NCBI GenBank assembly: GCA_004352715.1
Contig: SCFE01000027.1
Span: forward strand, 2,292,104-2,356,103
Length of the DNA: 64,000 nucleotides
DNA from: Hofstenia miamia
Taxonomy: Eukaryota; Xenacoelomorpha; Acoela
Direction: 5' to 3'
The position numbers and the translations under genes were made by a program. The notes under the pieces were generated by a model. It was not told the origin of the DNA, made no database searches, and saw nothing but the letters and a program-made list of their open reading frames with translations. The stretch's first letter is position 1. The number at the start of each line of letters is the position of its first letter. Of this stretch, positions 11,542 through 25,439 are shown in pieces.

Positions 11542-12642
11542 TGCTAACCCGCACTGCTACGTTTTCTTAGTCTTAATAAATCTGTATTAGTTGAGGTCAA
11601 CTTACAATGAGAATTCTTATGGGATTGTGATTACTTCTATTGTTGGAATAATAATCCTTAACTAAAAAATGTTTTCATAAATTCCCAAAAAAAATTTCAT
11701 TATGTAGAAGCTAAATATTTCATTTTCTCCTCATAAAAGGAATACACTACATTATATTAATGAAAGCAATTCTTGGTATTTAGGTTGAATCTTACATTTA
11801 TCAAGAAAATATGACAAAGCACGACATAATGAAATTCTAGAATTTGCCTTATCTTAGAAAAATGACATGAAACACTAGTTGTCAGCATGATTAAAATTGC
11901 GTGTTTCATTATAAATTATTTTTTAAAAAAAAGACGTTTTTAGGCATCATTTTTTATTTTGTATAATATACTAGTTATGGTTTATTCAATACGACAGGTT
12001 TCATCAGATATTTTGTCATTTAAATCTGCGGTTTTCTACTAAAATCCAATTTGTTCATGATGTTTTTTATCTTCCATAAGCATGCACAATTTTTTAGGTG
12101 AGTTTTGTACTTCATATTATGACAATATTGTTTTTTCCTTGGCACTTAAGAACACTAGATTTCAGAACAATGATCTGATACACAAGACTTTCACTTGAAA
12201 TAATTTGTCTATGTAAAATTAAATGAATTCTAAATATCATAGCAATACAGGGCCATTGAATAAGCAAATTATAAATACTTAAAATTTTGAAAGATGCATT
12301 TTTTATTCAGCCTATGAAATTCAATAGCCTCAGATTTACAATATTCTAAGAATTGTATCCACAGATTTTTACTATGGCCATGATTCTTGCTCAATTAAAT
12401 ACGTTTCAGTACCCCATCAGGAATGTCTAAATCCTTCCCAATGAAGTTATGTTAATGAATGCAATAAATGGGTGCTAATATCTTTGTATTTTTATATTGA
12501 CGATTTGGACTTTGTTAGTATTTTTGACATCCTAATTTATAATAAATGTAAAAAATTTGTTTTTAAAATGAATTTGCGTGTTTATAATCATGCAAATATT
12601 CCAATGTTAGGGAAGAACAGTGTGATCTTCTGCATTTCATCA
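11542..12642. other. Intergenic, nothing recognised
   Basis: AT-rich sequence between the Tc1-region repeat and the hAT MITE. No supported gene, RNA or repeat was seen. Confidence 0.4.
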
Positions 12643-12650
12643 ATGCGGAG

Positions 12651-13029
12651 CAGACTTGCCAAAGAGCCGAGCTTCTAACGAGACGAACTGAGCCGAGCCG
12701 AGCCGAGCCGAGCCGAGCTTGAGCAGAGCATTTGATATACAACGAGCCCAAAACGAGCCTTTATTAGGCCGAGAAAATTTATAGTTCTGCTTTTTAATTT
12801 GCTTATGCAGATTTTTCTTATTTTTTTATTCAATATACCTTTTTTATAATCATATTCTCAAATGTTTATTAAATAATTAAGAAGAGCTATTTAAAAATTG
12901 CAATATTTTTTTGAAAAAATATCAAGCCTCATTGAACGGTTCTATATGGCGAGCCGAGCCGAGTCGAAAATACTCAAAAGTAAAACGAGCCTAGTCGAGC
13001 CTAAAAATGTCTGCTCGTTGACAAGTCTG
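12651..13029. mobile_element. hAT-type MITE with 8-bp target duplication
   Basis: The ends are inverted: CAGACTTGCCAA at the left and TTGACAAGTCTG at the right (one internal difference). They are flanked by the perfect direct repeat ATGCGGAG at 12643-12650 and 13030-13037. An 8-bp duplication is the hAT signature. Both subterminal zones are rich in GAGCCGAGCC-type words, with the left one carrying five tandem GAGCC units. The internal part is AT-rich and has no transposase frame, so the 379-bp element is non-autonomous. Confidence 0.88.
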
Positions 13030-13037
13030 ATGCGGAG

Positions 13038-15233
13038 TAATGTTCTCAATATGGGAAATGTATTTTTATATTGAGGAAGAAAACAATGAAAAAAATTAAG
13101 AATCAGAAAGTTCCAATTAACTCTCTACAAAAAATATTTTACCATATAACATGTGTGCCTCAAAATTTGAATTTGAACTTTTTTAATATAGGGCGCGGCA
13201 GTCAAACCCATTTTTGAAATTCAAAACTGTGGCAAACAATATTTATTGCGGTAAGGTTATTATATACATGGAAATGTATGTACTATAAAAGAATAACGAC
13301 TATCTTCTCGAAAAGAATTTCAATGTAAGCTTCTAAAGCGATTTTTGAAAGCCATGTGATTACATTTTGTGGTGACATACAAAATAACAATACATTTTGC
13401 TGATCTTCATTTTTATATTTATAAAAAATGGTTTGACGTTTAACTGCCGCGCCAAGGGTAAAGTAAACTTCTATCTCATAGTAATCTACAATCATTTTTG
13501 ATATTTTCCTTTAAATATGTGATTTGCTATTATTACATTAAAAAACTAATTATAATGCAAGCATTTAAATAAATTAAGCATACTGAATCATTGTATAAAT
13601 ATGTAAGAAAATTAATACAATATAATAACATTGAGTTTGGATCGCTGTGGGTTTATCACATAAATAAGACTGTTAGTTGATGTGTGCACCTCGATATCTG
13701 GCCTCTACAGAATTGCAGTGTAAAACAAAATTGTCTTTCAAATTAAGAACCGCTAAGACATGTTATGGGAAAAAATCCAGACGTTGAAATTTACTCATGA
13801 CATTTCTGATCGCTTACAACTATGTGCTACATGTGAAAATATTTTTTTAAGAAAAATCATATGTTCCTATTTCCAATCTATCTGCATTTTCCAATTTTAT
13901 TGACTATATCTATTTCAAAACAAGTTCTACGTAAACGTAAGTGATGTTATGCTTAAAATTGTTTTGGCACTCTCTTTCCACTTCAAAGGACAATGTTAAA
14001 TCTGGCATGCAGTAGACATACAAATCAAATTTTCCAATAAATATGATATATGCAAACTAACCGGAGTATCACTTCAACGAGCAAAAATATCACATATTTA
14101 TTAGTTATTTTTAAATGAGGCCCTAAGAAATATTATCTTTGAAAGAAGACAAAAATTAGCTTGGTGTAAAAAATTTTTTAATTGAATGGATTTGACTATA
14201 AAATCAAGTGTAATCTAATTTGAATAATAAATAGAAATAAAAATTAGGCTTTTAGCACTTTCTTAATAACTGCAAATTAAAATTGTATTGCATATATTCT
14301 CAACTACCTTCTTGGAAAATTATGTATATCTAGGTTACATATCGTGAGGAGGATGTTCATATTGCTTGGAATCAATGTTAACTGAATTGAACATTTTGTC
14401 TGGATATTGGGGCTTTCGCCCCAAAATTTTAGCAACGAAGTGATACAGAAATGCAAGTTGAAAAACAAAGTCAAACATTTTCACTATTCTAAGGCTGAAA
14501 GGTTGGACATAATTGCATATATATTCACTGGTTTGTGTTTAAAAAATGATTCCACATATCTCACAAACCTATGTAAATTTCATCATAAATTCTCCTTAAG
14601 TGGTGGATATAAATACGTTTTTTATAATAAGAACTGATTAATAATTAAGTTAAAAGGAATATTATACTTACTAAGCGATATTCAATTTGCATGAAAACCG
14701 AAGTGCTTACAATTCTAATAAAGTCCTTTGTCCAATCAGAACGTTCCATTTGAAAATTAACATGGACAATAATTGAATTTGGAAGAATGAAAGGACGGAA
14801 AACTGAAAATTGCTCAGAGATAAAATAGTGATAAAAATTTATTAATTGCCAATTGAATCAATGACAGTGTGCATCTGTGAATTGGGAGCACTCCTAGAGT
14901 GCCTCTCCCCAGGGTTAGGACAAGACAGGAGAAGATAATCTTTGCATTGTTTAAAACACTCCTCAGAAATTTGACCATCTCAGAGGAAATGAGTCATACA
15001 TCAAAAAAGATTCTGTCTTCGATGAACATAATGGCCTCAGAGCAATTTGTCGATAAACACACATCTTTCCTTACAATTAGATCTTCTATTTTGCAAAAAG
15101 ATTTGCATAAAGAACATTCTGATCTGAAAATTTGCTTGCAAGATATATTTCACAATATTTGTGTTAAAAAAATTTTCAAATATAACACAATTTCAAATAT
15201 GCAAAGTGTGCCTCTCACTAAAAAAATATATGG

Positions 15234-15234
<1 letters not shown>
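13038..15234. other. Intergenic; one unexplained 124-codon frame
   Basis: Mostly featureless AT-rich DNA. From ATG 14899 on the plus strand a frame stays open for 124 codons into the (TA)n tract, starting MPLPRVRTRQEKIIFALFKT. It matches no family I recognise. It shows no signal peptide or clear domain, and its last residues are microsatellite translation. I consider a real gene here unlikely but not excluded. Confidence 0.25.
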
Positions 15235-15274
<40 letters not shown>

Positions 15275-15401
15275 TACGTAACTGAGTTAAAGTTCAGCTA
15301 TCCTCACATGTGCTCTAAATCTTAGAATTATCTGAAAGTAATATGCGAAGAGTATTTAAGTCTTTATAAGAAAATAGAAATTTTAACGATAANNNNNNNN
15401 N

Positions 15402-15432
<31 letters not shown>
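15235..15432. repeat. (TA)n tracts around a small assembly gap
   Basis: A TA run at about 15235-15272 and another at 15402-15432 are the microsatellite parts. The nine unknown bases at 15393-15401 directly precede the second run. Confidence 0.9.
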
Positions 15433-15435
<3 letters not shown>

Positions 15436-15629
15436 CCTGCATATATTTTCTATTTAGAAAGTTCATCTAATAATATTGACAAAATGCTGGGAAAATAGTA
15501 TATTTCCACAACCTCCTGCTTTGCTCAAGTTTTTCAAGGTGATTTAATCCATTATTGTTACCTAAGAATTATGTCTATGATAGCACAGGTTGCAAACGTG
15601 TCAGTTTTTCACGCAATTCTTTGCTTATA

Positions 15630-16873
15630 CAGGGTGTTCATTAAGTCCCTCCGTGATTTATTTGCATCAATGTATTTCAATAAAAAGTAAGTCAGTATTC
15701 AAATGAATGTATTTTCAAAGCTAATGTACTAAAGTTTTATATTCTATAACATCAGTTCAATATGACCACCATCTTTCTTGGAATACATCTGAAATCTGGA
15801 AATGCAGTTTTCCACAGTTCTTTTAAGCATTTCGATATAAAATTTCATTGCATGCTTTCTTTATGGAATCGTCGATATTTGCATTTTTTCCCCATAAACT
15901 ATATTCTTTATATGTCAAAAAGGAGAAAGTCCGGAGGTGCAAAATCAGGACTTCTTGTAGCCCATGACACTCATTCTCTGACATCTGTACTCAAATGTGA
16001 ACGTGCGCCATCTTGTTGGAGGAAAGCACCCCTAAAGCAACGACGCCTCTTCAGTTTAGGAACAAAGAATGTCTGAAGTATTGCCAAATAATCTGTTGTT
16101 TCAAAGTATCGGTAGGAAATAAGTAAGGTCCAATGAGTTTTGTGGATGAAAAAGAAACCAAAAAATTGGCCTTTGGTGATGCTCTAGGGACCTCAGTAAA
16201 GTTGCTTGGGTTCTCATATCCCCAAATTACGGAATTGTGCCTGTTGACACTGCCACTCAAATGAAATGTTGCTTCATCAGACCATAAAACGTTAAACAAA
16301 AAATCATCGGTCTCTCGATGAAGACGCAACAATTCATCACACATTGCACGCAGAATATGAAAAATTGAACCAATTGATGTCAAAGTGAGCTGAAGTGCGT
16401 CGTATGTATGATGAGGGNNNNNNNNATGGAGGGGTTGTTGCAAAATCATTTCTCCATTTGCGTTGAAGAGCCACCACAGATTGTAAAGANAACTTTCTCA
16501 TCATCAATCGTTTTGGAGCTGCCAGTTCTTTCTTTGTGATGAACACTCCCAGTTTCATTAAATGTTGCATAAAATGCAGTAATTGTCTTGTAAGATGGAG
16601 GGGTTGTTGCAAAATCATTTCTCCATTTGCGTTGAAGAGCCACCACATATTGCAAAGAGTGAAATTCCAAAACAACATAAATTCTTTGCTCCATTATCAA
16701 TATTTTAAAAATGACAGACGACTTTTTGCTAAATGAATAATTACGACTAAATTAACAAGTAACGTAAATTCCAATGTGTGAGTAAGTTTTTGACGTAAAG
16801 CAACCAATTCTAAAATTTGTATGTGTGCCTGCATATCAGATTAAAATCACTGAGGGACTTAATGAACACCCTG
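15630..16873 (-). mobile_element. Mariner-family DNA transposon, full length by its ends
   Basis: The terminal inverted repeats CAGGGTGTTCATTAAGTCCC (left) and GGGACTTAATGAACACCCTG (right) match over about 30 bp with one difference. TA dinucleotides flank both ends (15628-15629 and 16874-16875), as expected for IS630-Tc1-mariner insertion. At 1.24 kb the size is typical. The transposase inside is broken, and 8 unknown bases plus a duplicated segment around 16418-16490 disturb its N-terminal part. Confidence 0.93.
15757..16695 (-). pseudogene. Mariner-like transposase, interrupted
   Basis: Fragments in order on the minus strand begin with an N-terminal helix-turn-helix segment (WRNDFATTPPSYKTITAFY, then FNETGSVHHKERTG). 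The catalytic core follows: LHRETDDFLFNVLWSDEATF with SGSVNRHN (first D), FLQQDGARSH in a shifted frame (second D), and RSPDFAPPDF (third acidic residue, D). Stops and frameshifts separate the parts. The words ATGGAGGGGTTGTTGCAAAA occur twice, at about 16426 and 16595, one copy directly after the gap. The N-terminal region is therefore partly an assembly artefact. Confidence 0.85.
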
Positions 16874-17840
16874 TATAACTTTATATTATTAAATAATAAA
16901 GTAGGTATATAGACTATTACAGCGATTGCAGGTTGAGATCAAAACGTATATGTTTTAAAGGGGAATTTCAGCCTAATTGAGACTTCATTTAAGGTATTTT
17001 GATTCTATTGTATTCAGAAATATTGTTACAAATACATATATAGTTTTCATTTTGACACAACAGTCAAGGCAAAGTATTCTCTTATCAATTAATTAAACTA
17101 TACTAGGTGAGGCGGAAGTGTTAGGGTGGGCTTAATGCCGAGAATATTATGAAGTCAGGGAAGTCCGCTGGATCTGTATTCGGTTGAAGCCATTGAACTT
17201 TTTAAGCGTGCTTACAATTCGAAATGTTTTTAATTTATTTGAATTTGTAATTTAAGCTTTAAAACAATGTTTATTTTGTAAATTGATTTTTTTGTAATAA
17301 TGGCAATGCGTTCAATTTTTTTTATTTAGTACTAAATATATTACTTGTTGCAAAAATAATGCTTAGCAATTAAAATGTTAAGGCCGGAATGGTTTAGGGC
17401 TCAAAATTCTCTGCATCAAACTAAATAAAGAATACAGAATGAGCAAGAATGAAAGTTGAAGTTGTAAGCACTGTATACGAACACGAGCATACGTAAAAGA
17501 AGGAAATTTAAAAATGATTCGGTCTCAAAAACTAAATTGAGTAGGTTTCTATAAAATATTTCTAAGCACTCATAACTCACTAAATAATTTAGATATCTCA
17601 ATTCTGAAATCAGTGTATTTGAAGTTAAAATTAAACTCTGCTTAGATTTCAAAGGCAATGGGGTTTTTACCACGTAATAATTCTCGATATATACATTCGT
17701 TAAAACTTAGAATAACATAAATTGTACATTTAGTATTCTACAAAAATATGTAAAAATATTTAAATTAACAGATAATTGCCATTATAATAAAAATAACTTC
17801 TAAGAAGAAGTTTTATATTCACAAGAATTCGTGAAGTTTT

Positions 17841-17892
17841 ATAGCGCAGCTTGTAGTTTTAAAAATCTGCAGGACTCGTGTTTGATTCACTC
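17841..17892 (+). repeat. Weak tRNA-like patch
   Basis: ATAGCGCAGCTTGTAG followed about 30 bases later by GTGTTTGATTCAC resembles degraded A and B boxes of a tRNA-derived SINE. No cloverleaf could be drawn with confidence. Confidence 0.2.
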
Positions 17893-19864
17893 TTTTAATT
17901 ATGTAGAAGTAAATAGGAATTCGCATGTATTTAAGAATATTAGATAAAATAACAAATCTGAAGGCATTTCTAGCTTAACAGAATTGCTTAAAATAGAACT
18001 TCTTAAGAGATTTAATAACTAAAGTTTATAAACTTTGTCATTGTTTATTTCAATAACTGTCACCTCTTAATGTAATTACTCCAAGGAAATGTCTTAAGCT
18101 TGACAATTGTAAGGCGAGTGCTTTACCTGTTATTTTGAATAGATTATGAAAATTACATAATACATTACCGTAATCCATTTTTGCAATAATATTGATTGAC
18201 AAAATTCTGCAAAGCGTTGTTTAATTGGAATTTTGTTATGAGATCTAATGGTAATTAATATAACTTTAGCAATAAAAATTTTAAACATAGTTTACATGGA
18301 AAATTAAAATTTAAAATGTCACTGATGAACTAGAATTAGTACTTGGAAACCATAATAATTGTCTACCAAAAAATTGTCTTGCTTCCGAGAATTCGAATGA
18401 AATCATTAAGAAGCCATTAAGTATCATTAATTTTTATTTTTACATTATATTCATAATAAAATATTCTTAAATTTATTTTAAAAATTTTTTCTAAATTCCC
18501 ACAAATTTGTAGCTTTTTATAAATATCCTTGCATACCCGTCGAAGCGTCTGATTAATGACATTGTAGATTAATTGTATTGATTAACTTTATTAGAAATAA
18601 TATTTTTGTAATTTAGGAATTACATTTATTTTAAACCTTTTTAACTCTTTAAGAGATATCTATGATTTAAAAAACACTTAGTGACAAACAATAATATATC
18701 AATAAAGAGTAAATTAAGTCAGAGATTTTTTTTCAAATATATCTACGCAATACAAAGAAATATTGTAACCATCCTAGTGTACCCATATGGATAAAATCGG
18801 TTTTGTCCTCATTGTTAATGATTTTCTCCATGACTATATAGAAACATGTACAATCTTGGATTTGTCACATCTACGGTTAAATGAAGAAAATATGGGCTAA
18901 AGATATTCCTGTCTCAGAAATACGTGAAACTCTTAACTATTTTTAAAGAAATAATTTATTGTTTTCAAAAAAAACTTTCAAATAATTCATACAATTAATA
19001 CCCAGACGAAAAGTCGGTCTAAAGAGGATGAGAGGAAAATTCACCTCAGCTATTCTGACTACCAAACTCAAAAGAAACCATCAGAAATTGCACACTTAGA
19101 AGAATAATTTATATAATGATAGCAAACATGACTAAAAATATTTCGGAGATATGCTTCTCTACATATTTTAAAGAGATTATTACTTTCTTACAGAACAAAG
19201 AGCTGCAAGTTTTCAATGGTGTGCGCTTTAAAGCATTAATCAAAATGGTTTGAAAGGGAAATTATAATTTATATCATCAAATTCAATGGAGATAAATGAT
19301 ATTGGAAAACGCATTGTGCGCATTTCAACCCTAAGTGAGAAAAAAGGTAGGAATAGTTTCAGTCAAAAGGAATGAATAAGTAGTGAACCATACGTATGCT
19401 CGACAAATAGTGGAAATAAAATTTTAATAACCAATTACAAAATATACAAAGCATATCAAATATTTAAAACGAACGCTAGACATAATATTCTTACACATAT
19501 TTTATATAGTGTTATTATTTCCACTGCTGTACTGTATCTTTATGTGTTCTAACCAATTAATATCAAAATTCTCAAATGCAAAGTTTCTAATAGCAAAGCT
19601 TAGCTAAATGAACTGCACATGGATTTCCATACCATTGCCAATCTGTGAATTGCACTTTCAAAATTGACTAAACGTCTATAAATCAAAATGATATACAAAA
19701 ATATAACATAGGGCTACACCTTGGCACCAGTGGTACAGTGCTAAAATTTTAACAGATACAGTATGCTCTTAAAGAGACAAGCCATCTAGCAAGTGGACAG
19801 TAACTGGCTTTTTTAACAGTCAGTCTTTCTGTATTTTTCACTTTCGTCGTTAATATTATAAAAG

Positions 19865-19916
19865 AATGTGCATCGAGGAATACAAAAATATTTTCGTATT
19901 CCTCGATGTGCACATT
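19865..19916. repeat. Long-stem hairpin
   Basis: Arms AATGTGCATCGAGGAATAC (19865-19883) and GTATTCCTCGATGTGCACATT (19896-19916) pair over 19 bp with a 2-base bulge, leaving a 12-base loop. It stands alone in AT-rich DNA and could be a short foldback element or a small-RNA precursor. Neither is demonstrated. Confidence 0.6.
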
Positions 19917-21584
19917 ATTAACACTAATATTTTTTAGTATTAATGAGATTGATGTTAAGCACGTGCGGACAGAGATTTGCATGTGGGGAAAATTTAAGCC
20001 CAAGCTCAGCTAGACCTACGAATCATACAGTGATGCCCCTTTTTTCAAATATATATTTATTTTGTCAGATGCCCCACATTTCGGATAAAATGCTGGGTAC
20101 AGAAAATCGGCTTAATGGCCGAGAGGTGTGACAATTATCTGAAGAGAATATTTTCAAAATAATTGAGTGAACAAAATCTTTCGATTAAAGATTTCTCAAC
20201 AGCTGCAAAGTGAAATCAATTCAAAGAAGCTAATTTGGAGTGACCTCGAAAATATTTTATGAGAAAGGCTATTTCTATTCTTATTTATATCATTAAAGAA
20301 ATTCTGATTCACATGTTTCTGGGCTCACCGTTTTCTAATAGTTTTTGTCTTAAAACTAAAATTTGAAACCTACCGAAAGATTAATAGTGACTTACCGCGC
20401 GTATTCAGTGAGATGATAGATTTGCAGAATACAAATAACAAAAGTATTTAGTTTTAAACCAGGTTGAATTTCCTGCGATGTTTACCTCATTTTCATTCGA
20501 TTCCTTCCCTTGTCACGTAAGCCATTTGTATGTCCTATGGCTGTTATGGTGAAATATGTTTCAAAAAAGCAATGTTAACGTAAGTCTGAATCTTTTTTAA
20601 CCTGTCGATATGGAACCGAAATCTAATTTTTTTATTGCCGCAATTTTGGATGAGCATCATGTATTAACGTAAGAAATTTTCTTGATAAATTCACAGGCGC
20701 TTTACATTGTGCAACGAATTATTTTTTTTTTCAAATATACATTCTGCAAAAGTTAATGATTTCGTATTTATTTTTTCACGTGAAGCCAATCTAATCTTTA
20801 TAAAATAACATTTTCTTAAATGTTATGGAAAAACGAACACATTTCTGTCTCCATGATAATGTAAATATGGTCTTAAATTTTTTCAGAAAATTTTAGAATA
20901 ATTTAGACAGAACACACACGCTATATATTTGTAAACTCAAAAAATTTTGCTAGCTGTTCATTTTTTATGAAATTGGATTATATTTAGGTCTTCATTGACC
21001 ATGTAAAGTTAAAGTGTTATTTGACTGAATTATAGCTTAAATCGCGCTCTAACTAAAAATATATAATGAATGGTTGGCACTATATTATAATTACTACTCA
21101 ATTTATTCTTTATTAGGTCTATTTTTAAACTTAACGTATTTTGAAAAGGAAATCAACTTCATTCTGTCATGAAATTATGATAGTGATGAAATTAAATGCA
21201 TATTTTACAAACTATATAAATAATTGTTTTCATCATAACAAGTTCTTGTTGATTGCGCAAAAATTTACACAAGTGGAAATGAGCTTACAAATTTCTAAGA
21301 ATTTATCAATTGTATAGGATGTCTAGGATTTTATGTCAAAAACAAAATCCATGTATATGAACTTTTTCAAATTCCTCGTACTTCTCGAATGAGGGAGATG
21401 TATATGTTTCATTTCAGCTTTGTGGTTAAAACTGATTATGAACTTTATTTCCATATTTAAAAAAACCCAACCATTTTTTACGTATTGAGTATCAATAAAG
21501 CAAAATAACAAATCCTTGACTGAGATAATCTCATTATCATGAATAATTCAAATTTAAGGGAATGGATATAAATACAATGATCAG

Positions 21585-22075
21585 AAAATCTATGCGTCAA
21601 ACACATCACCATCCATTTCATGACATATGTGGCATCTTCTGAAGAATGATTGTGGGCTTTCTTTCACAGTAGTTGTGAAGGCATTATGAGATCATGTATG
21701 TCATCAAAGTTTCGACCATGTATTCTGCACTTGAAGTAGCCACAGAAAGCAAAATTGACTAGTGAAAGATCGAGTAAATACGCTGACCAAGCAAATTCCC
21801 ATCCTAGTGAAATTACAAGTCCAGGAAACTTCAATTTGAGAAGCTAGAAATTTTGATGCACAGTATGTGGCCTCACTTCATCTTGCTGAAATATTGTTGA
21901 TGACCATTTTCACCTTGTTAGAGTAGAGGAATTACATAAGCAGTCAACATTCATGATCGTGGTTGGTGTGAAACCATTTGATATTATTGTCTTTAAATAT
22001 ATAAATTGTTCATAATCAGTTGAAACCACAAAGCTGAAATGAAAAAGTAAATCCCCTCATTCAAAACTAGGAGGA
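21585..22075 (-). pseudogene. Mariner-like transposase C-terminal relic
   Basis: Reading the minus strand across stops and frameshifts gives TIMNVDCLCNSSTLT, KWSSTIFQQDEVRPHTVHQN (second catalytic aspartate region), LKFPGLVISLGWEFAWSAY and CGYFKCRIHGRNFDDIHDL. This resembles the C-terminal half of mariner-type transposases (QQDGARPHT..., then an SPDL-like segment here decayed). No terminal repeats or N-terminal half were found. It is an old, dead fragment of a family different from the 15.6-kb element. Confidence 0.6.
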
Positions 22076-25000
22076 ATTCGAAAATGTTGATATAAAGTGA
22101 TTTTTTAGAAGCTACAGGTATGTTGTTTTTGCCACAAAATCCTGGAGACCCCTTACTATAACCAATATCAATTCATGCAATCAGTTCTTATAGTCATCAA
22201 GCATAATTACATTATATTTGTAGTTGGCCGTTTTCAACACTGCATGACCTATGTTCATTGAACAAAATTTTAAAAATTACGTAGTCCATTTCATCGCTTC
22301 ACGGAAAACTATAATTTATATTTCCTTGAACTATCAAAGCATATGATATTTGGCGATGTTCTAATAATTTTGCTATGAATTAAAATTCAAACTTTGTATA
22401 TGGATTAGATGAAAAATAATTTTTATAATAATGAATTATTTCAAATATTCCACTTAACAAAAATTTTGTTTTTTGTTTCCAGTGTATGCTATGTACATAT
22501 ACAAGCTCAAGAAATTTCTAAGTAGTTTAGGAATATATTCTTAGGTTGACTAACATCCACTATACACATTTACAAGGAATTATTTTTCAAGTCTAGTAGA
22601 ACATTTGAAAACTGTGAGGCACTGGCAAATCTATTGGTGAACATGAGGTTCAACTCAGTGCTGAAAACTTCAAGTAACGCGTATTACGGTAGTTGAAGTT
22701 GTTGAAAAGATTAACCATTTTTCTTTGAAAATTTCGAATCCTTAAAAAATTTTTATATTCTCTCTATACCTAATGTTTTTATATAGTTTTGAGCCCACGG
22801 AAGCAACAATGAGCTTTGAGTATTTCTTGATATATGTAAAGATATCCCAAACCTATTGACGTGTTGCAATCCATGATAAATGATGTTTTCAACATGGATT
22901 TTTATATAAAAATGTTTTTTTAAATATATATTTCAGTTCTAGACCATGAAAGTTAACTAAAATATAAGTTCACTTTGATAATTTGTGTGAATCATATTTG
23001 CTAAACCCATTGGGCGTCAATGTATAAACATTATTAGCACCATTTGAAGATCTGTTATCGGCAGAAGAAATAAACAATTGAGTTTTAAACATAGTTATAG
23101 ATTTCTTCTGTTAATTGGACGAAGCCTGTTAATAAAACGCTTCAATAAGCACGTTTACATAGCAATGTCTCAAATTCAATTTTATATCTAAGAACAGACT
23201 GTAGTTCTAGTGTTATAGATTTACAGAATCATTCCATTTATTATCTTGGATTAAAATCAATCAAATTATGTAAATAGTGTATGATTTCACTTACCCTAAT
23301 CTTATATGTGCTGAGGGATATTAAGCAGAAAATATAAAATATTTACTGGAGTTTGCTCAGAAATGCATTATTATGAATACGCTATATACTGTACATATTT
23401 TTCTTCAAGCAGTAAACGATAGGCAGGAGTGCAGGTATAGATGGGGGCAGCGAGAGTTCAGCTGCAGCTGTTGCGTTTTTTAAATGGGGCAGAATCATTT
23501 TAAGAAATGCAAGAATTGCTGCTTATGTTTCATTGAAACATTAAATTTTTATGTGCTAAGTTTCTTTATTTTTTCATATGTTTTGTTGATGCGTTATATT
23601 TTGCATGACGATTGTTTGATGTGAATGAAAATTTGATCTAATTTTAAAAATATATGGTTTTTGCCCTTTTTTAAAGACTGCCCCTGCCCACTAAGAATTC
23701 TTTAAATATAATTTAAAATACATTTCGGCGAATACTTCAGTGCATTATGGTAATGTACATATTCAACGTATTGGCCTAAACTCACAGGCCGGATTTGTGT
23801 TAATTTGCGCCGAGTTTGGGACAACATTTTGGGCTTATGAACATTGCCTCTGTAAATTGACTATTATTTAGTAGTCTATGCTCTGTAGTAAATTTGGTCT
23901 TGGTAATAATGATACTGATACATTGCTATTTTAGTATAATGTTTTCTGTGTTAATTTTAACTTGCAGTTTTGTGATCTTTACTGTTTTAGAATAATATTT
24001 AGATCTGGACCTTTGTGCTCATTTCACTTGTACATTGTGCAAATGCAAACTGTTTTAAAAATATATTCAAATTTTATTTGTTTGCTTTACTCCCAATAAA
24101 TAAAAACTGAATTAAAATATAAATCATTTTTTATTACATTGTTCTAAGACACATTAATAAGTATGCGATTACAATTTAAAACATAAAAATTACTGTCGCT
24201 GCATTATTCACATTGTAATATGTTTTTTCAGTGCGGAAAGAGTAAATGGAGGAGTTAAATTTATGGAGCAATCAATTGCTACAAATCAATTGCTGTCTAG
24301 AATTCGCGTTAGATTGCAAATAATCAACTTACCGCGTCGCTAAACCACTGGCGTTTGCTCCATGCATTTAAGGGAAATTATTTCTGTGTATTGCGTCCCA
24401 CCTGCAATCGGGTGCCACTGGCCAATAACAGTTTAAAACGGAAAGCGGGTTGCTAGGAATACATAGCCCATTAAACATTCATTTCTCTTTACTGCAGAGT
24501 GACTAACAAAATAAACGCTAAAAGCAGACTTTTCATCCCATTACAACGCGCGTTTCCAATTTCCTAACAATATATACTTAAAGACGATTTTTTGCTACTG
24601 TATAAACCAGGTAAGCGCCAAGGGAAATCTTCCATAGTAATTTAAAACAAATTATTCAATTGCTCCATGCAGCGGATAAAATGCTAATATTTTTTTAACC
24701 AAACGCAATGGAATTAAAATATTTTAATAAATTTCTGAGATATCTAAGCTAAGACCGGCACATTTTTGCCGAAAATACATATGTAAGTGTTTTCTTAGAC
24801 TGTTCTTAACTGTAAATCTTAAATGGTGTAGTAACTCAGAGATAACCATCGGAATCTACAAGAAAATTATGCAAAAAAGCTTTAATGAAGCATTTCACAT
24901 TTTAATATCATTCCAGGAAATATATGACATCCTAAAAGCTTCTTACAAGGAGTTATTCCATCTAAGAAAAATATTAAATCATTGCTCATCGTGGATCAGA

Positions 25001-25439
25001 GTAAGGAAGTGCTAGGTTTTTTAATTAATTACAAATTAAAATTATAAAGGGCATTTTAGGAAGAGATATTCCAAGCGAATATAAAAATGAGGTCTTTGTT
25101 CACCAAACTTAATGTATTATACTTCTAGTATGCATTGCATTTTTGTATAAAGAAGTCTATAATGATTCTTGGAGCTTTTAAGGAACAAGAAATGCTGCTC
25201 TCTCTTTCTCTCTCTCTCTTCGCGTGGGAAACTGAATAGTTGCAAAATATTTAACGTGTTTAATTTAAGGATTCTTTATACATAAAGAATTTACTACACA
25301 TATTGCTGTTCTTCAGAACACAATTTTTGGATTGCAATCCGGCTTTTATCACACGCCCCTTTCTCCCTGTAGAAATATTTCATCATCCTCTCCTTTATAT
25401 AAAGTTAGTTCTACATTTTACGACATTAATGAGCATGAC
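22076..25439. other. Intergenic, with a GC-richer inverted-repeat block near 24.26-24.67 kb
   Basis: Mostly featureless. Within it, ATGGAGCAATCAATTG at about 24264 and ATTGCTCCAT at about 24659 are inverted around roughly 400 bp that is richer in GC than its flanks. This suggests another small MITE. A CT-rich run lies at 25198-25220. No coding sequence was recognised. Confidence 0.35.

Larger units (their letters stand above)
16874..21584. other. Intergenic, no gene recognised
   Basis: A 4.7-kb AT-rich stretch. I see a weak tRNA-like patch at 17841 and a hairpin at 19865, listed separately. Short open frames are no longer than expected by chance and show no domain. Confidence 0.4.

Noticed and set aside
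14899-15273. 124-codon plus-strand frame as a protein-coding gene
   Set aside because: No recognisable domain, and it ends in microsatellite. Kept only as a remark in the intergenic entry.
22610-22665. Possible tRNA-like sequence with GAGGTTCAACTCA
   Set aside because: The A-box candidate is poor and no stems form.
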